From Xylocopa sonorina (lineage: Eukaryota; Arthropoda; Insecta; Hymenoptera; Apidae): a DNA stretch of 64,000 nucleotides. The position numbers and the translations under genes are program-made. Position 1 is the first letter of the stretch; the number at the start of each line of letters is the position of its first letter. The notes beneath the pieces are model-generated. The model saw only the letters and a program-made list of their open reading frames with translations. It had not been told where the DNA came from and did no database searches. Below are positions 27,591-41,270 of this stretch, in pieces. The stretch is from positions 1 through 64,000 of the forward strand of contig NW_027490093.1 in the NCBI RefSeq assembly GCF_050948175.1. Direction: 5' to 3'.

Positions 27591-30500
27591 AAGAAGCACT
27601 GGAACTCTATAGCTTCGATACGTAGACATATGCAAACGCTACTTCCTAGCGAGGAAGTGTCGTATTTACGTTCTTTTGATGTCAATTCGAGGAATGAACG
27701 GCACTTCGCAATGAATATTATATCTTATCATAAAACATAGAAATTAGGTGCGATATCTCGTTTTAAGAAGCATTAGAACTCTATTGCTTCGACACGTAGA
27801 CATCTGCCATCGCTATTCCCCAGGAAGAACTGCCGCATTTACATTCTTTGATGTGAATACGAGGTATACATAACACTGCACAATGAATATTATATCTTAT
27901 CATGAAACATAGCAATGAGATGCGATATCTCGTTTTAAGAAGCATTAGGACTCTATTGTTTCTATACGCAGACCTCTGGAAACGCGATTACCTAGAAACG
28001 AAGAGTCGCATTTACATTCATTTGATGTGAATGCGAGGTATACATAACACTCCACAATGAATATTATATCTTATCTTGAAACGTAGAAATGAGATGCGAT
28101 ACCGCGATTTAAGAGGCATTAGAAATCTATTGCTACGATACGTAGACATCTGCAAACGCTATTTAATAGCAAGGAGGTGTCGCATTTACATTCTTTTGAA
28201 GTGAATACGAGGTATACATAACACTCCACAATGAATATTATATCTTATCATGAAACACAGAAATGAAATGCGATATCACGAATTAAAAGGCATTAGAACA
28301 CTATTGCTACGATATGTACACATCTGCAAACGCTATTTCCTAGCAAGGAAGTCTCGCAATTACATTCTTTTGAAGTGAATACGAGGCATACGTGACACTT
28401 CGCAATGAATATTATATCTTATCACGAAACATAGAAATGAGATGCGATATCGCTTTTTAAGAAGCGTTAGAACGCTACTGCTACGATACGTAGACATCTG
28501 CAAACGCTATTTCCTAGCAAGGAAGCGTCGCATTCATATTCTTTTGTAATGAATACGAGGTATACATAACACTCCACATCGAATATTATATCTTATCATG
28601 AAACATAGAAATGAGATGCTATCTCGCGTTTTAAGAAGAATTAGATCTCCATTTCTACGATACGTAGAAATCTGCAGACGCTATTTTCTAGAAAGGGAGT
28701 GTCGCATTTACATTCTTTTGAAGTGTAGACGGGATATAGATATCACTGCACAATGAATATTATATCTTATCGTGAAACATAGTCATGAGATGCGATATCG
28801 CGATTTTAGATGCATTTGAAATCTATTGCTTCGATACGTAGACATCTGCAAACGCTATTTCCTAGCAAGCAAGTGTCGCATTTACATTGTTTTGAAATGA
28901 ATACGAGGTATACATGACACTTCGCAATCAATATTGTACCTTATCATGAAACATACAAATGAGATGCGATATCGCGTTTTAAGAAGAATTAGAACTCTAT
29001 TTCTACGATACGTAGGCATCTGCAGACGCTATTTCCTAGCAAGGAAGTGTCGCATTTACATTCTTTTGAAGCGAATACGAGGTTTACATAACACTGCACA
29101 ATGAATATTATATCTTTTCATGAAACATAGAATTGAGATGCGATATCGGGATTTAAGAAGCATTAGATCTCTATTGCTTCGATAGGTAGACATCTGCAGA
29201 CGCTATTTCCTAGCAAGGAAGTGTAGCATTTACTTTCTCTTGAAGTGAATACGAGGTATACATGACACTTCGCAATCAATATTGTATCTTATCATGAAAC
29301 ATAGAAATGAAATGCGATATCGCGATTTAAGAAGCATTAGAACACTATTGCTACGATACGTAGACATCTGCAAACGCTATTTCCTAGCAAGGAAGTGTCG
29401 CATTTACATTCTTTTGAAGTGTAGACGATGTATACATAACACTTCGCAATGAATATTATATCTTATAATGGAACATAGAAATGTGATGCGATATCGCGTT
29501 CTGAGAAGCAATAGAACTCTAATGCTTCGATACGTAGACATCTGGAAAGGCATTTCCTAGCATGGAAGTGTGGCATTTACATTCTTTTGAAGTGTAGACG
29601 ATGTATACATTACACTTCGCAATGAATATTATATCTCATCCTGAAATATAGAACTGCGATGCGATATCGCGCCTTGAGAAGCATTAGAACTCTATTGTTT
29701 CGATACGTAGACGTCTGGAATCGCTATTACCTAGCAAGAAAGTGTGGCGTTTACCTTCTTTTGAAGTGTAGACAGGGTATACGTAGCACTTCGCAATGAA
29801 TATTACATCTTATCATGGAACACAGAAATGGGAAGCGATATCGCGTTTTAAGAATCATTAGAACTCTATCACATCGATACATAGATATCTGGAAACGCAT
29901 TTCCTAGCAAGGAAGTGTAGCATTTACATTCTTTTGAAGTGTAGAGAAGGTATACATAACACTTCGCAATGAATATTTTATCTTGTCACGAAACATAGAA
30001 ATGGGATGCGATATCTCGATTTAAGAAGCTTTATAACCCTATTGGTTCGATACTGAGACATTTGCATTCGCTATTTCCTAGCAAGGAAGTTTCGCATTTA
30101 CATTCTCTTGAAGTGAATACGAGGTATACATGACACTTCGCAATGAATATTATATCTTATTATGAAACATAGAAATGAGATGCGATATCGCGATTTAAGA
30201 AGCATTAGATCTCTATTGCTTCGATACGTAGACATCTCCAAACGCTATTTCCTAGGAAGGAAGTGTAGCATTTACACTCTTTTGAAAGTAATGCGAGGTA
30301 TACATGACACTTCGCAATAAATATTATATCGTATCATGAAACATTGAAATGAGATGCAATATCGCGTTTTAAGAAGCCTTAGAACTCTATTGCTACGATA
30401 CGTAGACATCAGCAAACGCTATTTCCTACAAAGGAAGTGTCGGATTTACATTCTTTTGAAGCGATTACGAGATAATACATAACACTGCACAATGAATATT

Positions 30501-31900
30501 ATATCTTATCATGAAACATAGAAATGAGATGCGATATCGCGATTTAGGCAGCATCAGAAATCTATTGCATCGATACGTAGGCACCTGCAAACGCTATTTC
30601 CTAGCAAGGAAGTGTAGCATTTACATTCTTTTGAAGTGAATACGAGGTATACATGACACTTGGCAATTAATATTGTATCTTATCATGAAACATACAAATG
30701 AGATGCGATATCGCGTTTTAAGAAGAATTAGAACTCTATTTCTACGATACGTAGACATCTGCAGACGCTATTTCCTAGCAACGAAGTGTCGCATTTACAT
30801 TCTTTTGAAGTGTAGACGAGATATACATAACACTGCACAATAAATATTATATCTTATCATGAAACATAGAAATGAGATGCGATATCGCGATTTTAGAAGC
30901 ATTAGAAATCTATTGCTACGAGACGTAGACATCTGTAGACGATATTTCCTAGCAAGGAAGTGTCGCATTTACATTCTTAGGAAGTGTAGGCGAGGTATAC
31001 ATGACACTCCACAATGAATATTATATCTTATCATGAAGCATAGAAATGAGGATCGATTTCGCGTTTTAAGAAGCATTAGAACTCTATTGCTTCGATACGT
31101 AAACATCTGCAGACGTTATTACCTAGCAAGGAAGTGTCGCATTTACATTCTTTTGAAGTGAATACGAGGTATGCACAACACTCCACAATGAATATTATAT
31201 CTTATCATGAAGCACATAGATGAGATGCGGTATCGCGTTTTAAGAAGAATTAGAACACTATTGCTACGATACGTAGACATCTGCAATCGCTATTTCCTAG
31301 CAAGGAAGTGTCGCATTTACATTCATTTGAAGTGAAGACGAGGAACACATGACTCTTCGCAAAGAATATTATATCTTATCATGAAACATAGAAATGAGAT
31401 TCGATATCGCGTTTTAAGAAGCATTAGAACATTATTGCTTCGATACGTAGATACCTGCAAACGCAAATTCCTAGCTAGGGAGTGTCGCATTTAAATTCTT
31501 TTGAAGTGAATACGAGGTTATGATAACACTCCACAATGAATATTATATCTCATCATGAAACATAGAAATTTGATGCGATATGGCGATTTAAGAAGCAATA
31601 GATCTCTATAGCTTAGATACATAGACATATGCCAACGCTATTTCCTAGCTAGGAAGTGTCGCATTTACATTCATTTGAAGTGTATGCGAGGTATACAAGA
31701 CACTTCGCAATGAATATTATATCTTATAATGAAACTTAGAAATGAGATGCGATATCGCGATTTTAGAAGCATTAGCAAACTACTGCTTCGATATGTAGAC
31801 ATCTGCAAACGTTATTTCCTAGCAAGGAAGTGTCGCATTTACAATCTGTTGAAGTGAATACGAGGTATACATAACACTCCAAAATGAATATTATATCTTT
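27591..31900. repeat. Diverged satellite monomers, source-like for later blocks
   Basis: About 25 varied monomers. Three stretches are closely shared with distant parts of the window: 30160-30916 with 46661-47417 (offset 16501), 30950-31270 with 37234-37554 (offset 6284), and 31350-31843 with 49242-49735 (offset 17892). Monomers at about 29470-29990 have the aberrant tgtggcatttac, tctggaaacgc or shortened tctggaaaggcatttcc form. A small contraction occurs at 27811-27850 (ctattccccaggaagaactg). I see no gene. Confidence 0.86.
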
Positions 31901-32520
31901 TCATGGAACATAGAAATGAGATGCGATATCGCGTTTTAAGAAGCATTAGAAATCTATTACTTCGATACGCAGGCATATGGACGCGCTATTTCTTAGCGAG
32001 TATGTGTGGCATTTACATTCTTTTGATGCTTAGACGATGTATACAACACTTCGCAATGAATATTATATTTCACTATGAAACATAGAAATCGGGTACGACG
32101 TCGCATTTTAAGAGGCATTAGAACTCTATTGCTTCGATTCGTAGACATCTGGAATCGCTATTTCCTAGCGAGGAAGGGTGACATTTGCATTCTTTTGAAG
32201 TGTAGACGAGGTATACATAACACTTCGCAACGAATATTATATCTTATAATGAAACATTGAAATGGGTTGCTGTATCCCGTTTTACGAAGCATGAGAAATC
32301 TATTGCTTCGATACGTAGACATCTGGAAGCGCTATTTCCTAGCAAGCAAGTGTGACATTCACATTACTTTGACGTGCAGTCGAGATATACATAACACTTC
32401 GCAATGAATGTTGTATCCGATCATGAAACATATAAACGAGATTAGATATCGCGTTTTAAGACGCAATAAGAACTCTATTGCTTCGATACGTGGAAATCTG
32501 GAAACGCTATTTCCTCGGAA

Positions 32521-32614
32521 GGAAGTGTGGTATTTACAATCTTTTTAAGTGCAGACGATGTATTCGTGGAAGTGTGGCATTTACAATCTTTTGTACTGCA
32601 GACGAGGTATACAT
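32521..32614. repeat. 47 bp duplication inside a monomer
   Basis: The monomer start is present twice in direct succession: ggaagtgtggtatttacaat at 32521 and ggaagtgtggcatttacaat at 32568, an offset of 47 bp. Each is followed by a related tail (gcagacgatgtattcgt, then gcagacgaggtatacat). The two similar monomers flanking it (gggttgctgtatcc at 32264 and 32834) are 570 bp apart, which is three monomers (522 bp) plus 47 and one extra base. It is the clearest break of the 174 bp register I found. The two half-copies have diverged, so the event is not recent. Confidence 0.88.
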
Positions 32615-33203
32615 AACACTTCGCAATGAATATTATGTCATGTCACAAAACATAGAAATGGGATGTGATATCGCGTTTTAAGAAGCATTAGAACTCTCTT
32701 GCTTCGATACGTAGACATCAGGAAGCGCTATTTCCTAGCGGGGAAGGGAGTCATTTACATTCTTTTGAAGTGTAGACGAGGTATACATAACACTTCGCAA
32801 CGAATATTATATCTTATATTGAAACATAGAAATGGGTTGCTGTATCCCGTTTTATGAAGCATGAGAACTCTATTGCTTCCATACGTAGACATCTGGAAAC
32901 ACTATTTCCTAGCAAGCAAGTGTGACATTTACATTCCTTTGACGTGCAGACGAGGTATACATAACACTTCGCAATGAAATTTGTATCTTATCATGAAGCA
33001 TAGAAGAGAGATGCGATATCTGCGATTTAAGAAGCACTAGGACTCTATTGCTTCGATACTTAGACATGTGGAAACGCATTTCCTAGCAAGGAAGTGTGGC
33101 ATTTACATTCTTGTGAAGTGTAGACGATGCATACATAACACTTCGCAATGAATACTATATCTAATCATGAAACATAGAAATGAATAGCGATATCGCGTTC
33201 TAA

Positions 33204-33227
33204 GAAGCAATAGATCACTATTGCTTC
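33204..33227. other. Perfect 10 bp inverted repeat, 4-base loop
   Basis: Left arm gaagcaatag, loop atca, right arm ctattgcttc; the arms are exact reverse complements. The consensus monomer has the same dyad with one mismatched pair (gaagcattag, aact, ctattgcttc; for example 5332-5355). Here the change t to a in the left arm restores full pairing. It may form a cruciform or hairpin; function is unknown. Confidence 0.75.
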
Positions 33228-33350
33228 GATACGTAGATTTCTGGAAACTCTAGTTCCTAGCAAGGACGTATGACATTCACATTCTACTGAAGTGTATACG
33301 AGGTATACATAACACTTTGCAATGAATATTATATGTTATCATGAAGAATA

Positions 33351-35752
33351 GAAATGGGAATCGACATCGCGTTTTAAGAAGCATTAGAACTATATTGCTT
33401 CGATACGTAGACATCTGCAATCGCTATTTCCTAGCAAGGTAGTGTTGCATTTACATTCATTTGAAGTGTATGCGAGGTATACATGACACTTCGCAATGAA
33501 TATTATATCTTATCATGTAACGTAGAAATGAGATGCGATATCGCGTTTTAAGAAGCATTAGATATCTATTGCTACGATACGTAAATATCTGCAGACGCCA
33601 TATCCTAGCAAGGAAGTGTCGCATTTACATTCTTTTGTAGTGAATTCGAGGTATACATAACACTCCACAATGAATATTATATCTTATCATGAAACATTGA
33701 AATGTGATGCGATATCGCGTTTTGAGAAGCAATAGAACTGTAATGATATGATACGTAGATATCGGCAGGCGCTATTTCCTAGCTAGGAAGTGTCACATTT
33801 ACATTCATTCGAAGTGTAGACGAGATATACATAACACTGCACAATGAATATTATATCTTATCATGAAACATAGAAATGAGGTGCAATATCCCGTTTTGAG
33901 AAGCATTAGAACTCTAATGCTACGATACGTAGACATCTGCAAACGCTATTCCCTTGCAAGGAAGTGTCGCATTTACATTCATTCGAATTGTATGCGAGGT
34001 ATACATGACACTTCGCAATGAATATTATACCTTATCATGAAACATAGAAATGAGATGCGATATCGGGCTTTAAGAAGCATTAGGACTCTATTGCTACGAT
34101 ACGTATACATTTGCAAACGCTTTTTCCTAGCACGGAAGTGTCGCATTATATTATTTTGAAGTGAATACGAGGTATACATGACACTTCGCAATGAATATGA
34201 TATCTTATCATGAAACATAGAAATCAGATGCGATATCGCGTTTTAAGAAGCATTAGGACTTTATTGCTACGATACATGGACATCTGCAGACGCTATTTCC
34301 TAGCAAGGAAGTGTCGCATTAACATTCTTTTGAAGCGAATACGAGGTATACATAACACTCCACAATGAACATTATATCTTATCATGAAACATAGCAATGA
34401 GGAGCGATTTTGCATTTTAAGAAGCATTAGTACTCTATTGCATCGATAAGTAGACATCTACAGACGCTATTTCCTAGCAAGGAAGTGTCGCATTTACAGT
34501 CTTTTGAAGTGAATACGAGGTATAGATAACAATCCACAATGAATATTATATCTTATCATGAAACATAGAAATGAGATGCGAAATGACGATTTAAGAAGCA
34601 TTAGAACACTATTGCTTCGTTACGTACACATCTGCAAACGCTATTTCCTAGCAAGCAAATGTCGCATTTACTTTCTTTTGAAGTTAATACGAAGTATACA
34701 TGACACTCCGCAATGAATATTATAACTTATCCTAAAAGATAGAAATGAGATGCGATATCTCGTTTTAAAAAGCATTAGAATTCTATTGCTTCGATACGTA
34801 GACATCTGCAAACGCTACTTCCAAGCAAGGAAGTGTCGCATTTCATTCACTTGAAGTGTAGACGAGATATACATAACACTGCACAATGAAAATTATATCT
34901 TATCATGAAACGTAGAAGTGAGATGCGATATCGCGATTTATGATGCATTGGAACTCTATTGCTTCGATACGTAGACATCAGCAAACGCTATTTCCTAGCA
35001 AGGAAGTGTCGCATTTACATTAATTTGAAGTGTATGCGAGGTATACAAGAAACTTCGCAATGAATATTACATCTTATCATGATTCATAGAAATGAGATGC
35101 GATACCGCGTTTTGAGAAGCATTAGAACTCAATTGCTTCGATACGTAGACTTCTGCAAACGCTATTTCCCAGCAAGGAAGTGTCGCATTTACATTCTTTT
35201 GAAGTGTAGACGAGGTATACATAACACTCCACAATGAATATCGTATCTTATCATGAAACATATAATTGAGGATCCATTCGCGTTTTAAGAAGCATTAGAA
35301 ATCTATTGCTTCAATACGTAGACAACCGCAGACGCTATTACCTAGCAAGGAAGTGTCGCATTTTCAATCTTTTGAAGTGAATACGAGGAATACATAACAC
35401 TCCACAATGAATATTATATCTTATCATGAAACATAGAAATGAGATGCGATATCGCGATATAAGGAGGATTAGAACTCTATTGCTTCGATACGTAGACGTC
35501 TGCAAACGCTATTTCCTAGCAAGGAAGTGTCACATTTACATTCTTTTGAAGTGAATACGACGCATACACGACACTTCGCAATGAATATTATATCATATCA
35601 TAAAACATTAAAATGACATGCGAAATCTCGTCTTAAGAAGCATTATAACTCTGTCGCTTCGATATGTAGACATCTGTAAACGCTATTTCATATCAAGGAA
35701 GTGTTGCACTTACACACTTTTGAAGTGATTACGAGGTATACATAACAGTCCA
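33351..35752. repeat. Diverged satellite monomers
   Basis: About 14 varied monomers of ordinary length between the aberrant subfamily and the 16-mer block. They mix the two common forms of the 46-57 segment (catgacacttcgc and cataacactccac). I did not find a long duplicate of this stretch. No gene or unique sequence is visible. Confidence 0.82.
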
Positions 35753-38511
35753 CAATGAATATTATATCTTATCATGAAACATAGAAATGAGATGCGATAT
35801 CGCGATTTAAGAAGCACTGGAACTCTATTGCTTCGATACGTAGACATCTGCAAACGCTATTTCCTAGCAAGGAAGTGTCGTATTTACAATCCTTTGAAGA
35901 GAATTCGAGGTATACATGACACTTCGCAATGCTTATTATATCTTATAGTGAAACATAGGAATGAGATGCTATATCGCGTTCTAAAAGGAATAGGACTCTA
36001 ATGCTACGATACGTAGACATCTGCAAACGAAATATCCTAGCAAGGCAGAGTCGCATTTACATTCTATTGAACTGAGTACGAGGTATACATAACACTACAC
36101 AATGAATATTATATCTTATCATAAAACGTAGAAATGAGATGCGATATCGCGTTTTAAGGAGCATTAGGTCTCTATTGCCACGATACGTAGACATCTGCAG
36201 ACGCTATTGCCAAGCAAGGATGTGTCGCATATACGTTCGTTTGAAGTGAATACGAGGTACACACAACACTCCATAATGATTATTATATCTTATCATGAAA
36301 CATAGAAATGAAATGCGATATCGCGATTTAAGAAGCATTGGAACTCTATTGCTCCAATACGTAGACATCGGCAAGCACTTTTTCCTAGCAAGGAAGTGTC
36401 GCATTTACATTCTTTTGAAGTGAATACCAGGTACACATAGCACTCCCCAATGTATATTATATCTTATCATGAGACATAGAAATGAGATGCGATTTCGCGT
36501 TTTAAGAAGCATTAGAACTCTATTGCTTCGATATATGCCTAGCAAGGATGTGTCGCATTTACATGCTTTTGAAGTGAATACGAGGTATACATGACACTCC
36601 GCAATGAATATCATATCTTATCATAAAACAGAAATTAGGAGCGATATCGCTATTTAAGAAGCATTAGAACTCTATTACTTCGATATATAGACATCGGCAA
36701 ACGCTACTTAATGGCAAGGAAGTGTCGCATTTACATTCTTTTGAAGTGAATACGAGGTATATACAACACTCCACAATGAACATTATATCTTATCATGAAA
36801 CATAGAAATGAAATGCGACATCGCGTTTTAAGAAGCATTAGAAATCTATTGCTTAGATACGTAGACATCTGCAAACGCTATTTCCAAGCAAGGAAGAGTC
36901 GCATTTACATTCATTTGGAGTGTATGCGAGGTATACCTGACACTTCACAATGAACATTATATCCTATAATGAAACATAGAAATGAGATGCGATATGACGA
37001 TATAAGAAGCATTAGAACTCTATTGCTTCGATACGTAGGCATCTACAGACGCTATTTCCTAGGAAGGAAGTGTCGCATTTACAATCTGTTGAAGTGAATA
37101 CGAGGTATACATAACACTCCAAAATGAATATTATATCTTATCATGAAACATAGAAATGAGATGCGATATGACGATTTAAGAAGCATTAGAACTCTGTTGC
37201 TTCGATACGCAGACATCTGCAAACGCTATTTCCAAGCAAGGAAGTGTCGCATTTACATTCTTAGGAAGTGTAGGCGAGGTATACATAACACTCCACAATG
37301 AATATTATATCTTATCATGAAGCATAGAAATGAGGATCGATTTCGCGTTTTAAGAAGCATTAGAACTCTATTGCTTCGATACGTAAACATCTGCAGACGT
37401 TATTACCTAGCAAGGAAGTGTCGCATTTACATTCTTTTGAAGTGAATACGAGGTATGCACAACACTCCACAATGAATATTATATCTTATCATGAAGCACA
37501 TAGATGAGATGCGGTATCGCGTTTTAAGAAGCATTAGAACACTATTGCTACGATACGTAGACATCTGCCAACGCTAATTCCTAGCAAGGAATGGTCGGAG
37601 TTACATTCATTTGATGTGATTACGGGGTATACATAACACTGCACAATGATTACTATATCTTATCATGAAACATAGAAATGGGATGCGATATGACGATTTA
37701 AGAAGCATTAGAACTCTATTGCTTCGATACGTAAACATCTGCAGACGCTATTACCTAGGAAGGAAGTGTCGCATTTACAATCTGTTGAAGTCAATACGAG
37801 GTATATATAACACTCCAGAATGAATATTATATCTTATCATGAAACATAGGAATGAGATGCAATATGGCGTTTTCAGAAGCATTAGAACTCTATTGCTACA
37901 ATACGTAGACATCTGCAAACGCTAATTCCTAGCAAGGATGTGTCGCATTTACATTCATTTGGAGTGTATGCGAGGTATACATGACACTTCGCAATGAATA
38001 TTATATCTTATAATGAAACATAGAAATGACATGCGATATCGCGTTTTAAGAAGCATTGGAACACTATTGCTACGATACGTAGACATCTGCAGACGCTATT
38101 TCCTAGAAAGGAAGTGTCGCATTTACATTCTCTTGGTGTGAATACGAGGTATACATAACACTCCACAATGAATATTATATCTCATCATGAAACAAAGAAA
38201 TGAGGTGCGACATCTCGTTTTAAGAAGCACTAGAACTCTACTGTTTCCATACCTAGTCATCTTGAAACGCTATTTCCTAGCAAGGATGTGTCGCATTTAC
38301 ATTCTTTTGAGGTGAATACAAGGTTTAAATAACACTCCACAATGAATATTACATCTTATCACGAAACAGATATGGGATGCGATTTCGCGATTTGAGAAGC
38401 ATTAGAACTCAATTGCTTCGATACGCAGACATCTGCAAACGCCATTTCCTAGCAAGGATGTGTCGCATTAACATTCATTTGGAGTGTATGCGAGGTATAC
38501 ATGACACTTCG
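35753..38511. repeat. 16-monomer HOR, copy A (2759 bp)
   Basis: First copy of a 2759 bp unit repeated at 38512. 16 x 174 = 2784; the shortfall is mostly one 20 bp deletion (about 36533) plus a 2 bp loss in the next monomer (ataaaacagaaattagg). The left edge is where cagtccacaatg changes to the shared sequence. Against copy B I noticed a difference at 37789 (gttgaagtcaatac against gttgaagtgaatac) and a cluster near the right edge (38457-38495: aaggatg, cattaac, ttggag against aaggaag, catttac, ttgaag). It also carries a segment shared with 30950-31270. Confidence 0.92.
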
Positions 38512-41270
38512 CAATGAATATTATATCTTATCATGAAACATAGAAATGAGATGCGATATCGCGATTTAAGAAGCACTGGAACTCTATTGCTTCGATACGT
38601 AGACATCTGCAAACGCTATTTCCTAGCAAGGAAGTGTCGTATTTACAATCCTTTGAAGAGAATTCGAGGTATACATGACACTTCGCAATGCTTATTATAT
38701 CTTATAGTGAAACATAGGAATGAGATGCTATATCGCGTTCTAAAAGGAATAGGACTCTAATGCTACGATACGTAGACATCTGCAAACGAAATATCCTAGC
38801 AAGGCAGAGTCGCATTTACATTCTATTGAACTGAGTACGAGGTATACATAACACTACACAATGAATATTATATCTTATCATAAAACGTAGAAATGAGATG
38901 CGATATCGCGTTTTAAGGAGCATTAGGTCTCTATTGCCACGATACGTAGACATCTGCAGACGCTATTGCCAAGCAAGGATGTGTCGCATATACGTTCGTT
39001 TGAAGTGAATACGAGGTACACACAACACTCCATAATGATTATTATATCTTATCATGAAACATAGAAATGAAATGCGATATCGCGATTTAAGAAGCATTGG
39101 AACTCTATTGCTCCAATACGTAGACATCGGCAAGCACTTTTTCCTAGCAAGGAAGTGTCGCATTTACATTCTTTTGAAGTGAATACCAGGTACACATAGC
39201 ACTCCCCAATGTATATTATATCTTATCATGAGACATAGAAATGAGATGCGATTTCGCGTTTTAAGAAGCATTAGAACTCTATTGCTTCGATATATGCCTA
39301 GCAAGGATGTGTCGCATTTACATGCTTTTGAAGTGAATACGAGGTATACATGACACTCCGCAATGAATATCATATCTTATCATAAAACAGAAATTAGGAG
39401 CGATATCGCTATTTAAGAAGCATTAGAACTCTATTACTTCGATATATAGACATCGGCAAACGCTACTTAATGGCAAGGAAGTGTCGCATTTACATTCTTT
39501 TGAAGTGAATACGAGGTATATACAACACTCCACAATGAACATTATATCTTATCATGAAACATAGAAATGAAATGCGACATCGCGTTTTAAGAAGCATTAG
39601 AAATCTATTGCTTAGATACGTAGACATCTGCAAACGCTATTTCCAAGCAAGGAAGAGTCGCATTTACATTCATTTGGAGTGTATGCGAGGTATACCTGAC
39701 ACTTCACAATGAACATTATATCCTATAATGAAACATAGAAATGAGATGCGATATGACGATATAAGAAGCATTAGAACTCTATTGCTTCGATACGTAGGCA
39801 TCTACAGACGCTATTTCCTAGGAAGGAAGTGTCGCATTTACAATCTGTTGAAGTGAATACGAGGTATACATAACACTCCAAAATGAATATTATATCTTAT
39901 CATGAAACATAGAAATGAGATGCGATATGACGATTTAAGAAGCATTAGAACTCTGTTGCTTCGATACGCAGACATCTGCAAACGCTATTTCCAAGCAAGG
40001 AAGTGTCGCATTTACATTCTTAGGAAGTGTAGGCGAGGTATACATAACACTCCACAATGAATATTATATCTTATCATGAAGCATAGAAATGAGGATCGAT
40101 TTCGCGTTTTAAGAAGCATTAGAACTCTATTGCTTCGATACGTAAACATCTGCAGACGTTATTACCTAGCAAGGAAGTGTCGCATTTACATTCTTTTGAA
40201 GTGAATACGAGGTATGCACAACACTCCACAATGAATATTATATCTTATCATGAAGCACATAGATGAGATGCGGTATCGCGTTTTAAGAAGCATTAGAACA
40301 CTATTGCTACGATACGTAGACATCTGCCAACGCTAATTCCTAGCAAGGAATGGTCGGAGTTACATTCATTTGATGTGATTACGGGGTATACATAACACTG
40401 CACAATGATTACTATATCTTATCATGAAACATAGAAATGGGATGCGATATGACGATTTAAGAAGCATTAGAACTCTATTGCTTCGATACGTAAACATCTG
40501 CAGACGCTATTACCTAGGAAGGAAGTGTCGCATTTACAATCTGTTGAAGTGAATACGAGGTATATATAACACTCCAGAATGAATATTATATCTTATCATG
40601 AAACATAGGAATGAGATGCAATATGGCGTTTTCAGAAGCATTAGAACTCTATTGCTACAATACGTAGACATCTGCAAACGCTAATTCCTAGCAAGGATGT
40701 GTCGCATTTACATTCATTTGGAGTGTATGCGAGGTATACATGACACTTCGCAATGAATATTATATCTTATAATGAAACATAGAAATGACATGCGATATCG
40801 CGTTTTAAGAAGCATTGGAACACTATTGCTACGATACGTAGACATCTGCAGACGCTATTTCCTAGAAAGGAAGTGTCGCATTTACATTCTCTTGGTGTGA
40901 ATACGAGGTATACATAACACTCCACAATGAATATTATATCTCATCATGAAACAAAGAAATGAGGTGCGACATCTCGTTTTAAGAAGCACTAGAACTCTAC
41001 TGTTTCCATACCTAGTCATCTTGAAACGCTATTTCCTAGCAAGGATGTGTCGCATTTACATTCTTTTGAGGTGAATACAAGGTTTAAATAACACTCCACA
41101 ATGAATATTACATCTTATCACGAAACAGATATGGGATGCGATTTCGCGATTTGAGAAGCATTAGAACTCAATTGCTTCGATACGCAGACATCTGCAAACG
41201 CCATTTCCTAGCAAGGAAGTGTCGCATTTACATTCATTTGAAGTGTATGCGAGGTATACATGACACTTCG
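38512..41270. repeat. 16-monomer HOR, copy B (2759 bp)
   Basis: Second copy of the 2759 bp unit, directly after copy A. From about 39032 it is also the source or partner of the third copy, at an offset of 2934 bp. The same marker deletion lies at about 39292. Copies A and B differ at very few positions by eye, whereas B and the third copy differ at around ten, so the A/B duplication appears younger than the B/C one. Past 41216 the sequence follows copy C and leaves copy A. Confidence 0.92.

Larger units (their letters stand above)
31900..33350. repeat. Aberrant monomer subfamily
   Basis: These roughly eight monomers depart most from the consensus. They share gtgtggcattt or gtgacatttacatt at the monomer start, gtagacgaggtatac or gcagacgaggtatac in place of gaatacgaggtatac, tctggaaacgc in place of tctgcaaacgc, and gggttgctgtatcccg (about 32264 and 32834) in place of the usual palindromic centre. 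Older age or lower homogenisation than the flanking blocks is the simplest reading. The orientation and period are kept except at 32521-32614, described separately. Confidence 0.8.

Noticed and set aside
36204..36614. Minus-strand open frames of 66-69 codons, repeated at 38963-39373 and 42098-42307
   Set aside because: They are the reverse strand of ordinary monomers, extended by the 20 bp deletion that shifts the frame. Their repetition reflects the 16-mer HOR.
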